From NCBI GenBank assembly GCA_025331435.1, contig JAIWNI010000042.1, positions 179,101 through 243,100 on the forward strand: DNA of 64,000 nt, given 5' to 3'. This stretch comes from Choanephora cucurbitarum. Taxonomy: Eukaryota > Mucoromycota > Mucoromycetes > Mucorales > Choanephoraceae. Positions 1 through 12,245 of this stretch are shown here, piece after piece; the stretch's first letter is position 1; every line of letters begins with the position of its first letter. The notes below the pieces were generated by a model. It ran no database searches and was not told where the DNA came from. It saw only the letters and a list, made by a program, of their open reading frames with translations. The translations under genes were made by a program, and so were the position numbers.

Positions 1-597
1 ATGTTATATAAAAAGGCTTTGAGTATTAATAGCGCAAAAACGGCCTGCTGTGAAGCATTCAGATCAATGTCATGTGTGCTTTCAATTACTTGAATTATCC
101 TACAAAAAAAAGTATTGTTGCTTTCAGTTGAATTGACTTTGCCAAAAGAATTTTTTGTATTGTCTTTCCAAAAAAAAAAAAAGTGTGTGCTTCACACTCA
201 AAGCCAATAACGCAGAAAGAAACTCGAAAGCAAGGTATTAATATGTGCTCATTATACAGACGTGTGGATACTTTATTTGACATATATATTATAAACCAAA
301 GAATACAGTCAAAGTTGATGCTATCTAAGCTCCTAGGAAAAACAACTTGTACAAAGAGATTAAGTTGGCAATCATATAACATCTCTATTAGCACAGAAGT
401 AGAAGCGAGAGTTATTTGTTCATAGACCAATTAAGTAGAGAGCCCGAACTGAGAAATTGCTGATGTTCTGTTGTGGTGAGTACAATGTCAAGAGTGTTGC
501 TTCATCTTTGTAGCCTCAGATCGCACTATTGGAAGTCAATTACAACACTTTGTTTCAAAGAAGATTTTATAATCATGCTTTAGCAGTACATATGATA
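1..597. other. AT-rich spacer, no supported gene
   Basis: Only short open frames are present on either strand, and none shows a recognisable domain or a convincing chain of exons. The stretch ends at the small inverted-repeat element that begins at 598. Confidence 0.5.
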
Positions 598-760
598 GTC
601 GCTTTATTTAAGAGTGTATATATTCTTGAGAAATGCACTTTTATATCAAGCACACTCTTAAATTGAATGGTATAACGGCGCTTGATGCGATTTCCAAGGT
701 AGCAGATTGCACTCTTATATCAGTCATACTATTGAATCAAACACTCTTAAATTGAGCGAC
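598..760. mobile_element. Short TIR element (MITE), TA-flanked
   Basis: The left end GTCGCTTTATTTAAGAGTGT and the reverse complement of the right end, GTCGCTCAATTTAAGAGTGT, match at 18 of 20 positions. Each end is directly flanked by TA (596-597 and 761-762), the target duplication used by Tc1/mariner elements. The element is 163 bp and cannot encode a transposase, so it is a non-autonomous MITE. The TAAGAGTG motif also recurs inside it. Confidence 0.6.
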
Positions 761-762
761 TA

Positions 763-3698
763 CCGTATTTGAACGATCTCTTTTCATCGAATGAGCATAT
801 TCTATTGCATTGTTAAATATGTCTTGCCTATGATCATTCATGGGCTTTTCTAGTATGGTTCATTTGTAGGGGCAGCACGGAAGGTAAGACTTGTAGAAAA
901 CAAAATAAATTGAGAATTATGCTAATGAAGTATGTCAAACGTATGGCCTAGAATATTGTCTTGGTTATGCAAAGACTTGTTTTGAGAGCAAATTAGTTCA
1001 AAGACAGGCTTATGTATATAGCACTCTTAAAGGCGTACATTAGCAGCACCATTAGACACAATCCATACCGCGATCAAGAAATTAAAACCATGATTGATTC
1101 GCACAATGAAAACTGAAGTTGCGTATCATTTTTGTTCTTGAGATACAAAAATGTTTATACAGCCGAAGGCTTGAGAAACTTTTTTTTTTATTTCCTCTTC
1201 TTTTCTGTTCCAATAAATTCAATCTAAACTAAAACTGGTTCAAACTTTTGATTTATCAAGGCTATATTTGGTGCAATCAATAACAATACACCTCATCCAT
1301 ATAGTTGTACTCGATATCTTTTTCTCAAACATTTGTTTACTTGAATCCGTGAAAAATGACCTGTCTTTTAGCATATTTTATACAGAGATCTTCTGAACAA
1401 ACCAGCGAGCCATTTCAAATGAAAAATATAAAGATTCCAATGTAGCATCGAGTTTGCAAGAAAGGATCAAACGAAGCCTTCCAAATTCTTGGTCATCTTC
1501 AAGTGGTTTGGTTCGGCGTCAAAACATCCTTCCAAACACGATTGTGTCGAATAAGATTCATCCTATCGTTTGTAAAACAGAGAAGCTTTAAATTGAGAAC
1601 AAAGGACCTTAAATAAAATCAGGTTTAGAATGACAAAGAGCCTTAGTGTGGTACGAACTCAGAGTTTATTCTGAAATCATTTAGAGTTATTCGAATATGG
1701 CTACAACAAACCGAACAATGAAAATAAGAATTGACTTTTGTTTGTCACATTTTATGATAAGCGCATCAAGTCAATTAACTAATACAAAACACACACCTCG
1801 TACTTTTAGACTATAGCTTTTTGGGCTTTAACTAAAGGCATTTACTTTTTGTGTAAGCCGCTGAGTGTTGACACATCTATGCGAGTTATAAAAGCTTTGT
1901 GCAGCTGCTCATCGGAAAGTACGGTTAATAACAGTTCAAGAAATATTAGCCTCTTTCACATCGCTGTATTCAGTAATCTAGACCGGTACACATCGTCATA
2001 ACTATACGCCAAAGTTTCAAATAGTAGTAATGTAATTAACTACACTTATTTAAATTGTTCTTATTTGGTGAACAAGTTTACACTCTACTAAAATTGTGAC
2101 ATTGTTATTGCCTATTTGTTTGGTTGCTATTAGGTTTGAGCTGTTTAATACTAAGCCAAAATAGGATCTTTGCAGAAATAACAAAACTAGGTGAGAGAAG
2201 ACGTAGCTTTTGAATAGATTGTATCGGTTTGACTTTTCGATTAGAAAGAAACCTGTTTTGGCAATCGCTGCACGAGCCCACTTAGATTCTTTGTTTGTTT
2301 GTTTGTTTGTTTGTTTGCTAACATCATTGCTACAAGCTCATCCTTTCAAGTGCCTTTGTTCTAGTCATATTTTGCGCAGGATTTCCTTGGGTCTTTCGCT
2401 TACCTATTCGAGAATACAATGAAATGCTGATATGATTTATTTCTTCTAGTAAAACCAAATAAGGTTTTCATTCACTCCAACTTTAAGTAACCCAACATCA
2501 TCATATTGAGTTTGAAGTGTTCAATGCGTTATCCTCTTTCCCGATGGCTCCTTCAACGGTGTAACGTGCTGTGATTGACATGAAATGCCAATGATTGCAT
2601 CTTGCTATTAGATCAAGAATTGAGGTTTAAGGACTAGATCATCATTGGTATAGTTCTTTGATTGTCAAAGTAGTATTATTATTATACAGTCTAGTCCATG
2701 ACTTGGGGTTAAAAAAAAGCGTTTGATAAGCCTACCTTCTTTTTGTTTCTCTGCGTGTTGACATGATTGATGACAACTATCTCTTAAGGTAACTGCTCAA
2801 GTCTCATTTTGGTTATACTCATAGCAAAGAAATCAGGACATGACACAATCAATAGTACACACATGATCAAACGGCATCTGGATTACACTATAGACTTGTC
2901 CTTTAGTCATTATTTGTACACCTTTCTCCATTTAACTTTTGTTATTGTACCACACTCGCAAGAACACTGTAGTACCTGACGAACAAAGCTTGACATAATT
3001 TTAAAATACACTTTGAGCAAAAGTTTGATATGATCAACAAACACCTTACTACTGGATCATTTCACTATATATCAGTTGCAAAACGTGTTTAAATAGCAAT
3101 ATCATTTCAATCTATAATAGAATAGACTGGCTATCCATAAATTGTTGAACGCCTCGAAGCTAAAACCCTTCACCCTTCCAATTTTAGTAACAAGAAAAAC
3201 GGGGGCAATATTAATCAAAATCTGCTGATAGACAAAAACAAGAAGCAAAAACATTTTCCCATTTAGTCTTTCTTTGTTAGAGCGCTAGCTACGTTCTAGG
3301 AGAACCACTGCTTTTATAGTATCTTGTCCTATTCTTTCGTTTTGAACTCCCAAAACATGTCATCTTGTATACACATATCGAGAGCTAAACCACTTGACCA
3401 TTCAAAACACATCACTCAAACTTACTGCAGAACAAACAAGTTTGCTTGAAAAGTAAGTGCACATGTATCAAGGAGCGTCAAAATCGTAGACAATTCAGTT
3501 GCTCGTAAAGAACAGTTGTTGTTATTCATTACTGATTTGACTTTGTTGAGCACTCATCAAGTGTTTGAGTGCATTTTTTACACTTTTCTTTAAAAGAAGA
3601 ATGAGGTTGAATTTTTCTCAATCTATCTTTGATCTGACCAAAAGAATATTTATTAATACAATTATAACCTCTTAATTATAATCGCCAAATTCTAAAGG
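763..3698. other. Long AT-rich intergenic stretch
   Basis: No gene is supported. A (TTTG)n microsatellite lies near 2290-2318. Short open frames have no homologue-like composition and no linked splice sites that I could join. Confidence 0.45.
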
Positions 3699-4964
3699 TT
3701 ATTGGGGCTTAACTACTAAGAAAGCATAAAGACCCATAAATGATTTTGACTCAACAAGCGATTGCTTTGTTTTCTGCATTAATTCTTGGTAACCTTGATC
3801 CTCTACAACATGTAACGACTGTTTTAGCCAGGGCTCAAGGCCCTCCAGTGTATCTTGAAATACTTGAAGATAAGCTTCTCCTACAGGTCCTCCCCATCCC
3901 AAAGGGACTTCTCTGTATTCACTTTGTATTATTTTTAGTTCACTCTTTTTAGTTAGCATGATATCAAGCTTTGCACCTAAAGAAACGTCCAAATCGAATG
4001 ATGAACAAAATGACTCAACTAGATAATGATTCGTTAGAACGCAACAAGTATGTATTTGTTTATAAATAACTCACATGCTTCCGTGAATGATTTGACAACT
4101 GAGTCAGTCGTAGTGATCTAAGAACAACTTGCTTTACATATAGGTCTTTTACATATTGGGGAAAAAGTTACCTTCATATCCAGCTCAATGCATTGCAACA
4201 GCCCACCATCTTTCAGAACGCGCATAATTTCGGATAAAACAAAATTCCATTCACCGGTTTTAAAAGCTAGCAACACAAATCTAAACCCAAATCAGATAAT
4301 GAAATGCATATGCACAAATGACATTCACCTTAGTTGAATAAAATCTTTAAGAAGTTTAGAACGACAATTGTATTTAACAAAGAAAGGTAGTTACCGAAAC
4401 TCTTGTCAGGATAGGGGATGCCTTGTAATACATTTGCTTCTGAAAAACTAAGATTGACGGGTTTGATTATCTGTGGCCATAAACTACACATATCTACACC
4501 GATAAATTTAGAGTTTGGGTATTCGAGGCTGGTTTCACATAACCAAGTTGCAGGACCACAACACACATCTAGAACATTTAATTGGTCATTCTGAAAGTCG
4601 AGAAACTTGAAAGCTTCCGTCATGATGTTACTAAAAGAATTGAAATGAGCATAAGACACACTATGTTTAATGCTGCTTACAATCCAAGAAGTTCTTTTGT
4701 AACAAAATGCTCTTGATGAAGCCGATCAATTTCTTTGTCATCTTTCGGCAGCATGTAAGAGCTAGACTCAATGTTGTGATAAATACGTTCTGAAATAATT
4801 CGCTGTTGTGGTTGATTTTTGTCATTAGGCAACTCTTTCTCTCCAATAGTATCATTCTTTTTCTTGGTTGCAGCGTGCACTTGGTTTGAGTTAATATATT
4901 GACGGTGAGGTTGGTGAATTTTGTTTTTTGGATTAATATTTTCTTTTGAAACTGAAATGCCCAT
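3699..4964 (-). CDS. SAM-dependent methyltransferase, 5 exons
   Basis: This is a class I S-adenosylmethionine-dependent methyltransferase; its substrate cannot be read from sequence. Exons on the minus strand are 4964-4681, 4630-4395, 4266-4172, 4117-4075 and 4018-3699. All joins keep frame and use GT-AG introns of 41 to 128 bp. Exon 1 has a polar, low-complexity N-terminus and then the fungal motif with RIYHNIESSSYMLP, DKEIDRLHQEH. Exon 2 carries SAM motif I (LDVCCGPATW), an acidic strand-2 end (FIGVDM) and ANVLQGIPYPDKSF. Exon 3 reads WNFVLSEIMRVLKDGGLLQC, the usual strand-4/5 region. Exons 4-5 give the C-terminal cap. This order matches the fungal methyltransferases often annotated as Methyltransf_11/25 or TAM domain proteins. 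Motif I has C-C-G-P where G-C-G-P is common, which is a mild substitution. No neighbour hints at the substrate. Confidence 0.82.
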
Positions 4965-5301
4965 TTTTATGCAAGAAAAAAAAAGAAGAGAGAAGAAGAA
5001 AAGAAAGCAAAGGAATAAGAGAAGAAATAAATGATTATTTTGTTATTGTGTTGCCATAGATTTTCAGTTTCTAAACAAAACAAAAAACTCCTAAAGATCA
5101 AAACATAGCCTTGAATGATTTTTTTCTACTCTCCTTTTGTCCCTCCTTTCACTCCTCTTATTGACTCCTCTACAAATAAAGAAACAAATATAGTTAATTG
5201 CCTTTTTGCTTGTGGAAAACTTAAAAGAAATAGTGTTCATATGATTACATGCGCAATTCCTTCTTTTTCCTTTAGTGATAGACTGAAAATGATGTGTGAA
5301 T

Positions 5302-8300
5302 TTATTTAGATGTATATCTTGTGCTTCGCCATAAGCAATCTTCTTCAAGAATATCAAGGTCTTCTGTAGCTTTGTGCAATGCATAAGCACCAAAGCCCTG
5401 TAGAGCACTGTACCGGAGGACACCTTCTTTGATACGTTTATTATCCCATGGAGTGCCTGAGAACTTTTTTGAGTTAACTGCATTATCATATTCATCCTTT
5501 GCTTCATGAAGTTGGTATAAGTCTGGCCAATCCTTCAAGTAAGCATCAATAGATTTGGCAAAGGTAAGGACAGAGCGATCTTCATCAGAATTCACCTTCA
5601 CATTCAAATCGATAGTGGGGCCTAAACAAAAACCTAGTTTCTGATAGGTTTGCTCTTCAATGATTTCCGGCCACCAACACACTCTTTGTATAGAAGGGTC
5701 TGTCAAAAGTCTTCCAAAGTTAGTGTCTTTTAAAGATCTATCTTTGAAGCATGCTTTTTCCAGAACAATTGTGTATGAATCGCCTACTGGGTCACTGGAA
5801 CACTTGATGAATAGTTGGATTGCTTTTAGGAAATGGTTAGACGATTTTGATTCTGCGAAATGATAACAAATAGCAACTGTAAAAGGCTCTGTTGGAATTT
5901 CAATCGAGTTGAGATGATTGGCCTCCATAACACTATGAATATTGATCTCTTCAGTGTCGAACTCGGGACTGATAAAAATACTGTCAACAAATGTTGGCAA
6001 GTTTATGGTTGTATGCTCTTTGATTTTTTGTTGTTCAAATTTCCCAAAGTTTTTGATTTTCAATCCAATCATAGAAACTTCATCATCATTATCCTCATCA
6101 ACATACTTTTTACTACTGCTTGCCTTTGCCTTCTTTGGTGTGCTCTTCTTACTATAGCTGATTTCATCCTCACTATCATCGCTCAAGCTATCGTTAGGAT
6201 TCATCACACGAGGGCCTGTGAATACTTTGCGCATTGGGATTTGGTTCATACGCATCTCCATAGTGTCAGGCAACACTTCTTTGACATTCCAGCTATCTTT
6301 TCCCTCTGCATTCATACTTGTATCATATGGATTCACGTTTATGTTGAATTGTTTAGAGACATTAGGATTTGATATTTTAGGTGCTCTCTCGATTTCGTCT
6401 AACTGAGTATCAATGCCCTGGTTCCATTTTTGGTTTGAAGATGTTGCAAATGATGCCCAAGAAGCAGGACCCATTTCTTTACTGCCTGAATCGTCGTACC
6501 ACGTAAATGCTCCAGTTTGACCATGAATTATTGAGACTCTAGATTGTTGATCGTCCCCTTTGTCCGACTTTTCACTTTGAACAGGCGTGGGGCTATTAGT
6601 GTTATTAAATGTCATAGGCGAAGAGCGAGCTGAAGGAGGGTTGTTTCTGCGGCTGTTATCAGTTTCAGGTATATTATGTGTGCTTGAGTTGTTATTGTAA
6701 TTATGGGTAGTGTTGATGTCGGCTGTGCTGCTTGATTTTTTAGGAGAAACAGCAATTACAGCTGGCTTACGATTAGGTGATGCGGGCTCATTGCGAGCTG
6801 GCGAAAGTCGATTTTGTTGAGCCAACGGTTTCCACGAATAAGAGATTGAATCCTGTGATTTATTTGGCTGCTCTGATCCTGGTATAGAGTTGCTTGCATT
6901 AGATGTAGGCTTGTGTTCGTCCTGCTGTGAATGATTTTGCCAATTTGTTCTCTCTACACTGTTCTTCCAATTATTAGCAGATTTCCAGTTTGAAGCTGAG
7001 GGTGATTTTTTTGCATCAACAGGCTGGCTTGGAGAGGGGTGGCTCCAACGAGAAGCATTCGATGTCTTATCAACTGATGATCTTCTCCAATTGTTAGATT
7101 TTTCAGAAGATGTCTCCCAACTAGCAGGATAGTCGCTTGGCTTTCTTGAAACCAATTCATCTGAATCGTCTTGCTTCTTTGGCTCTGTGTTATCTGCAAG
7201 AGAATTCCATGATGGGTTCGCCAGGTTGTTCATTGTCCAACCTTGGTTTTCTTTCTCACTCGCCCAAGAATACTCTTGCTTTTCGTCAAGTGATGACCAA
7301 TTGATTTCTTGATGAACCGTCGCTGAAGCTGATGATGCTGTTGGTGTTCCTTTGTCCCTTGGTCGACTAAATCTCTCCTGCTTGATTTTCAAATGATCAC
7401 CTAAAAATGGTGATTCAAACTTCTTATGACCCCATGTTTGAATAACCTCTTCTGGCTCTGTTTTGTCTTCAGTTCCTTCTTTTTTTTTTTGCTTCATTAG
7501 ATACACCAAATCGAACTATTGCTCAATACTTAAGTCTTACCTGCCAGCATAACAGGCTCAATGTCGTCTGGGAAATCATATACAACACGGTCACCATTCT
7601 CGTTTTGAATTAGATCGTCATACTCAATAACGCTCGCATGGTCGTTTTTGTTCTGTTCCTTCAATGACAAGTCGATAGCCCTTTGAACGTCTATAGTAAA
7701 TCGAGGATCATTATCGTTGTAGCCATCATCTGTTTCTGGCTCTGGCGGCACTGGCACAGGAAGCACAAATTCATTCTTTCTATCTTTACGATGATTGGAG
7801 GGTCGTCTCGTTGTATTTCGAGGTAAAGCGACAGGCAACTGTGTAGCTGCTTTGTTTCTCTGATTGTGCCATCGAGTTAGTGCCTTAGCTGATAAATTGT
7901 GTGTCACTGAGTTTGGATAGCTGAACTCTGGTTTTGATTCTAAATGTCTGGTCTTTTCATGCAGGATATGGACGCTCAACACATCAAAAGTAGCGTATAC
8001 GATAGCTCGAGGAGGCAGAGGGTTTAACAGCCATATACAATCATCATCCGAAAACCAGAATGTTTCTCCGTACTGCTTAGCTCTTTGAAATTCTTGAAAA
8101 CCATCCCAATCTGACGCATATTTAGCCATAGCAGCATGCAAATTAAGTTCTTCTACAGCATAAGTGGCCAGCTTTCTTTGCAGATCGAGAATGCCAGGAT
8201 CTTTGAGAGCACCAAAAAACTGTTCTATAGACAGCATATCAGAACGCAGAGCCCAACCAATCCATGTTACATCTTTGGATTCCATGACAGGCTTAAGTTT

Positions 8301-8807
8301 CTGTTCAAGAATATGCCGACCAAGAATATCTACTTGAATGGCATAGCCATATATGTCAGAAACAGCAATCTGAAGTAATTTCAATTCGGGAATGGCATTC
8401 TTCGAACCCATAAATTCACAATCAAAAGTAACATATTCTGCTTGTTTGATGGACTCAATCGCTTTCTCTAGTCCTTCAGGTGTATTCACAACAATGCAGT
8501 TGACGACGCGACCAGAGCTTAGAGTAATTTGAATGTTGTTATTGTTTATCCTCTTCCAGTTTCTCTCTTGTTCGTAGCTAACTCTATAACGTCTTGGAGC
8601 TGAATTGTGTTCTTGCTTAGGCTGGGCTGGGATGACTTGCTTTGGTATTGAATAGGAGGAGCCTTTCTTAACTAACTGTCGTAAAGGAGGTAGTACATTT
8701 TGCACTAAATCCATATCTTCTTTATCTTCATATGGGGTCAGTAGACTCAGAAGCAAGTCTGCCGATTTTAGCACGTTGTTCCAATATTGGCTACTGCTTT
8801 CTTCCAT
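5302..8807 (-). CDS. DEDDy 3'-5' exonuclease-domain protein with a second degenerate domain
   Basis: This is a probable RNA or DNA 3'-5' exonuclease of the RNase D/WRN/EXD2 (DnaQ-like) superfamily. Exon 1 (8807-7541) contains Exo I as FDCEF (D and E, near residue 125), Exo II within WIGWALRSDMLSIEQF (D) and Exo III as YATFDVL (Y-x3-D), the four acidic residues plus tyrosine of the DEDDy type. A join from donor GTAAGA (7540) to an acceptor at 7479 keeps frame and fuses a second exon (7478-5302), giving about 1147 residues. Exon 2 begins with a roughly 450-residue Ser/Asn/Trp-rich disordered linker. It ends in a region resembling another RNase D-like fold (RVCWWPEI, LCLGPTIDLNV-like strand, RYSALQGFGAYALHKAT) without the acidic residues. 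An upstream in-frame ATG lies at 8885, but the pyrimidine-rich sequence between favours 8807. It could instead be two adjacent genes, because the acceptor lies behind an A-tract rather than pyrimidines. Confidence 0.75.
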
Positions 8808-8885
8808 CACTCCTTTTAGAAGACCAAAAATGAAAAGAGGAAGAGCAGAAAAAGGTTGTAAAAAAGAAAAATGAATGGCCAGCAT

Positions 8886-9780
8886 AATACAATATTTTAA
8901 TTTCAGATTGCATTTTTAGGCCGTACGCTTGTCAATGAGAGTATGTCGACCAATTAGAAATGAGAATTAAAATGTAAAGGAGTCCAGAACGGACTTACAG
9001 CTTTTCAGTGTGAAGTAAAAGATATATGAGCTTTCTTGAGGCTGTAGAGCCAGTTGAAGACTTCAGAATCTCTTGTGATAGCTAGCTGTTAGTTTTTGCC
9101 AGCTCAATAATTGTACTTGAAAGCCTTCTTTTTCTTTTTGGTTAGAAAGTTGAAGCTGCTTCCTTTAGTCAAAAGTAACCCTTAGAGAAATACAAGGTGT
9201 CAACCAGAACAATCTTTACTACTCAAAAAGCATCTGAAGGGATTGACACATCTAACAAGTAATTTGATTTTAATCGGAACAGCAGAATCTGACTATAAGG
9301 CAATTCTGGAGAAAGTCAATATCCCATTGTTTTTTATCTTACGAGAAATGTTTCAAAATTAAGCCCACTGTTAAATTAGCTTGTTAGTAAACGATGAATT
9401 GTAAGCGAAGAAGCAAGATAAGCTCACATAATGCTTATTATATCATGCTTTGTATAAAGAAAACAAGTGACTGATCTCATTAACAGAGTGTTTTCTTGCC
9501 TAAAAAAATCACTTACAAAACTCCTATTGTGTAGAAGGTTATCGTCTGCAGCAATTGCATAATTGCATGACAAGCAAAAAAGAATGGCTTCGATGCCTTT
9601 GAAGGAGAATATCAAGCAGACATTTGAACTTTCAGTTCGAATGTGTTTTCTTGGGTGCAATAAATATCCTTTTTCTCTTTCAATTCACAATGTTTGCGTT
9701 GGATGAAATCTGATAATGACAATTCAAAACAAATTTGATATAGTATCTGATATTGTATATCCTCCTTCGTCACCATCCGT
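8886..9780. other. Intergenic stretch, no supported gene
   Basis: A GTAAGT-like donor on the minus strand near 8990 could belong to a 5' untranslated exon of the exonuclease gene. No coding frame can be joined to it. Confidence 0.35.
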
Positions 9781-10915
9781 ATGCCGCTGGCATGCTCCTT
9801 GATGCTGATTGCCGTCACATACATTGTTTACAGCAGCTCGGTGGTTGCCATAGTCGTTGAAAAGGATGTTTTTGAAACCCTAGCATGCGTGTTGTACTTG
9901 GTCCCTTTTTGCTTATATACCGTTTGTATGCTTTTTCCGGCTCTGTTAACCTGCTACAACACTCCTTTTTTTTATTTCATTGTGATTTTCTTACTCACAA
10001 ATGTTTTGATGGTGTTTGGTTTCTTACGAATTACAAGAGTCAAACTTGATAAGTTTTCACTCACAACTGAAGTTTTATGAGCTACCTCATTAATCAGTTG
10101 GAACAGAGACAAAAATCATGCATCTGCCAAATACTTGTCATCACCAAAAGCATCTCCTGTTTTTGGGCAAAGTGTTTGGAGTTCAATTCTGGTATTTTCA
10201 GTAAGATACTTCTTTTATGAATAAGATGTTCGCTCTAAACATGATATTTAGAGTTATGAATTGGTTAAACAAACAGTTCCAATTATTTGGGTAGAAGGTA
10301 TGTGTTCATCTATATTGCTTTCGTCCTTGGACATTTTAAAGCTTAAAACATATAACATGACATCTCCTCGAAATATCAGAAGTAAGTAGCAAATGAACTA
10401 GCACTACCTCCAGAATCGATTTATGACTTGATGCAGCATTAACAGGTTAAATGGCTCGAGAGGAAGTAAGCAAATACTCAAAACAATGTCGCTTTGTTGA
10501 TTCTATTTACAAGGTGCTCCTCCATATAATGCTCAGTACAAACATTGGTCATCATTGAAAACGAAAGCTATTATTACAGCTAACGAAGAAATAAAAGAGA
10601 CTTTGTTTTCACTTGATAAGAACTGACTGAACAAGAGTAACTTGAGCCTTTTTTACACAAGAAAATCCTGGTAGATTAGTGTATTGGATATTTCAGATGT
10701 CTAGCTTGGTCTTTGCTTATTCTTTATCGATAACTCAAGCCCAAGATTCTCTTAACTATCTCATGTACATTGCTCAGTGTGTTGAACTCGGAAGTACTAC
10801 TATTTTTATTTTTAACTGTTCACAACAAACGCAGTTAGAAAGAGTAACCATTCATTATGCGTTATGTTGGCATTCTTCTTATTCCCTTTATGATTGTTTG
10901 AAATACCAATTATAG
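9781..10915 (+). pseudogene. Eroded multi-exon membrane transporter, possibly ABC subfamily C
   Basis: A frame from 9781 encodes at least three hydrophobic segments (for example TLACVLYLVPFCLYTVCML) resembling an N-terminal TMD0 block. It can be joined to 10098-10200 (SSPKASPVFGQSVWSSIL), 10252-10297 (SYELVKQTVPIIWVE) and 10390 onward (ANELALPPESIYDLMQ). The frame then breaks by one base, and coding sense resumes as INRLNGSRGSAPPYNAQYKH up to a stop near 10626. A separate frame at about 10690-10915 reads SSLVFAYSLSITQAQDSLNY with LERV downstream. This resembles the last transmembrane helix and the ERV motif that precede the second nucleotide-binding domain in MRP/YCF1-type ABCC transporters. 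I see no Walker A, signature or Walker B motif, so the nucleotide-binding domains are gone. The family call is an inference from short matches. A living gene with unusual introns is less likely. Confidence 0.35.
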
Positions 10916-11685
10916 GCATAAACAAAGCAAGCATTGCGCTGCATAGAAATTATGCTTGAGCATTATCATCTGTTGGAACAATAAAATCCTGCAAAATCGT
11001 TTGCATCTACACCAACGGTAGCTTGGAAAATCTGATACTCCTTTGCATTTCAGGTAAATACATCGTGGACCAACAAAAGTGATTTTTGATGCCAAGAAAA
11101 GCCTTTGCAATCTACATGACAGCTTTTATGACTCATAACCGTTTTTGAAAGATAGAATGTTGGTTATGAATCGTTTTCAAGGTAATTTTAGGCATTTCTT
11201 TCTCACATAAAAATCTATTGCAGTAAGTGGCATTAAGGTATGCTTAGAAGCGAGTAGCAGCGTCCCTTTACAATAATTTATGACTGACTATTCTTTCTAA
11301 AGCCCATCCAATGTCAATATTACACTTAGTTAAATCACTAAGTTTCTCATCCTATGACTCAACAATATGACTCTCTGAATGCTCGCTTTCAGAATGTTTT
11401 ACTAAAAAAGCAGCCAATGCTAGGACTATTGCTTTTGAGCGACACCTGACAATGTGAAGATGGGAGAATGACACAGCTTGAACAGCTCAAAAGTGCATTT
11501 TCCACCCAAGTAGCTTGGGCGTCTTTATTGAAACTCCGTGAACACCTACACTATCTGCCCTCGCTAGACCAGCATTGTGACTTTCTTCTAATTTACGGAA
11601 AGAGAGCAAATCAGCAAAAAAAAAAGAAATTAGAAGAGGATTCTTTTTTTTTTTTATTGTATAGAAAATTATAACCATAAAAAAA
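10916..11685. other. Spacer upstream of the NC2-alpha gene
   Basis: It contains no frame that I can assign. T-rich and A-rich runs around 11615-11685 immediately precede the NC2-alpha start codon and probably form its short 5' untranslated region. Confidence 0.35.
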
Positions 11686-12245
11686 ATGAAGAAGAAATAC
11701 AAGACAAAATTCCCTGTTGTGAGTGGAAACTTCATTTTTTTTTCTTTTTTGTTAATGAGTGACTGATGAGCGAGTACTGACAATAAGCTTATAGGCACGC
11801 ATAAAGAAAATTATGCAGCTAGATGAGGATGTTGGAAAAGTAGCTCAAGCAACGCCTATTTTAATATGTAAAGAAAGCCGGGCCTTTTTTTTTGACTTTA
11901 AATTATATATTGACACATATTACAATAGCCAAAGCATTAGAGCTTTTCATGCAATCCTTAATAGACCAAGCGTGTCAAGAATCCCGTGAGAGAAGTGCAA
12001 AACGTTTGACTGTAACACACCTGTAAGTGATTGATAGAAAAGAGAGAGAGAGGAAAACAAACAATCGCTAAATGAACGATCTATGTAGGAAAAAAACCAT
12101 TGAAACTGTAGACAAGTTCGACTTCCTGAAAGATATTGTTTCGTCCATTCCAGATCCACTGGAATCACAGTCAGCAGCGTTAGATAATGCAAATAAACCC
12201 ACTCGCTCCAATAGAAAACCAAAAACTGCTGTCAAGGAAGAATAA
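11686..12245 (+). CDS. NC2-alpha / DRAP1 (Bur6) histone-fold transcription cofactor, 4 small exons
   Basis: Negative cofactor 2 alpha pairs with NC2-beta (Dr1) through histone folds, binds TBP on promoter DNA and restrains or redirects RNA polymerase II initiation in the nucleus. Exons are 11686-11718, 11795-11867, 11929-12022 and 12089-12245, with phases 0, 1 and 2 all consistent, giving 118 residues. The translation follows the family order: KKKYKTKFPV, ARIKKIMQLDEDVGKVAQAT, PILI then KALELFMQSLIDQACQESRE, SAKRLTVTHL, and KKTIETVDKFDFLKDIVSSI. The last is the signature end of the DRAP1 histone fold. A short basic tail finishes with KEE. Length is close to the compact fungal form. All introns are 60-76 bp with clear donors (GTGAGT, GTAAAG, GTAAGT). 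AATAAA lies just past the stop, near 12253. The exons are too short to show up as long open frames. Confidence 0.9.

Noticed and set aside
95..430. Overlapping frames of 111 and 80 codons near the window start
   Set aside because: They lie on opposite strands over low-complexity A/T runs, with no motif or splice context.
2210..2422. 70-codon frame with repeated LFV
   Set aside because: It is produced by the (TTTG)n microsatellite and not by a coding constraint.
5660..6406. Several plus-strand hydrophobic frames inside the exonuclease gene
   Set aside because: They are antisense shadows of the acidic and Ser-rich coding sequence on the minus strand.
11947..12222. 91-codon minus-strand frame
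   Set aside because: It is antisense to exons 3 and 4 of the NC2-alpha gene, whose plus-strand translation is clearly conserved.
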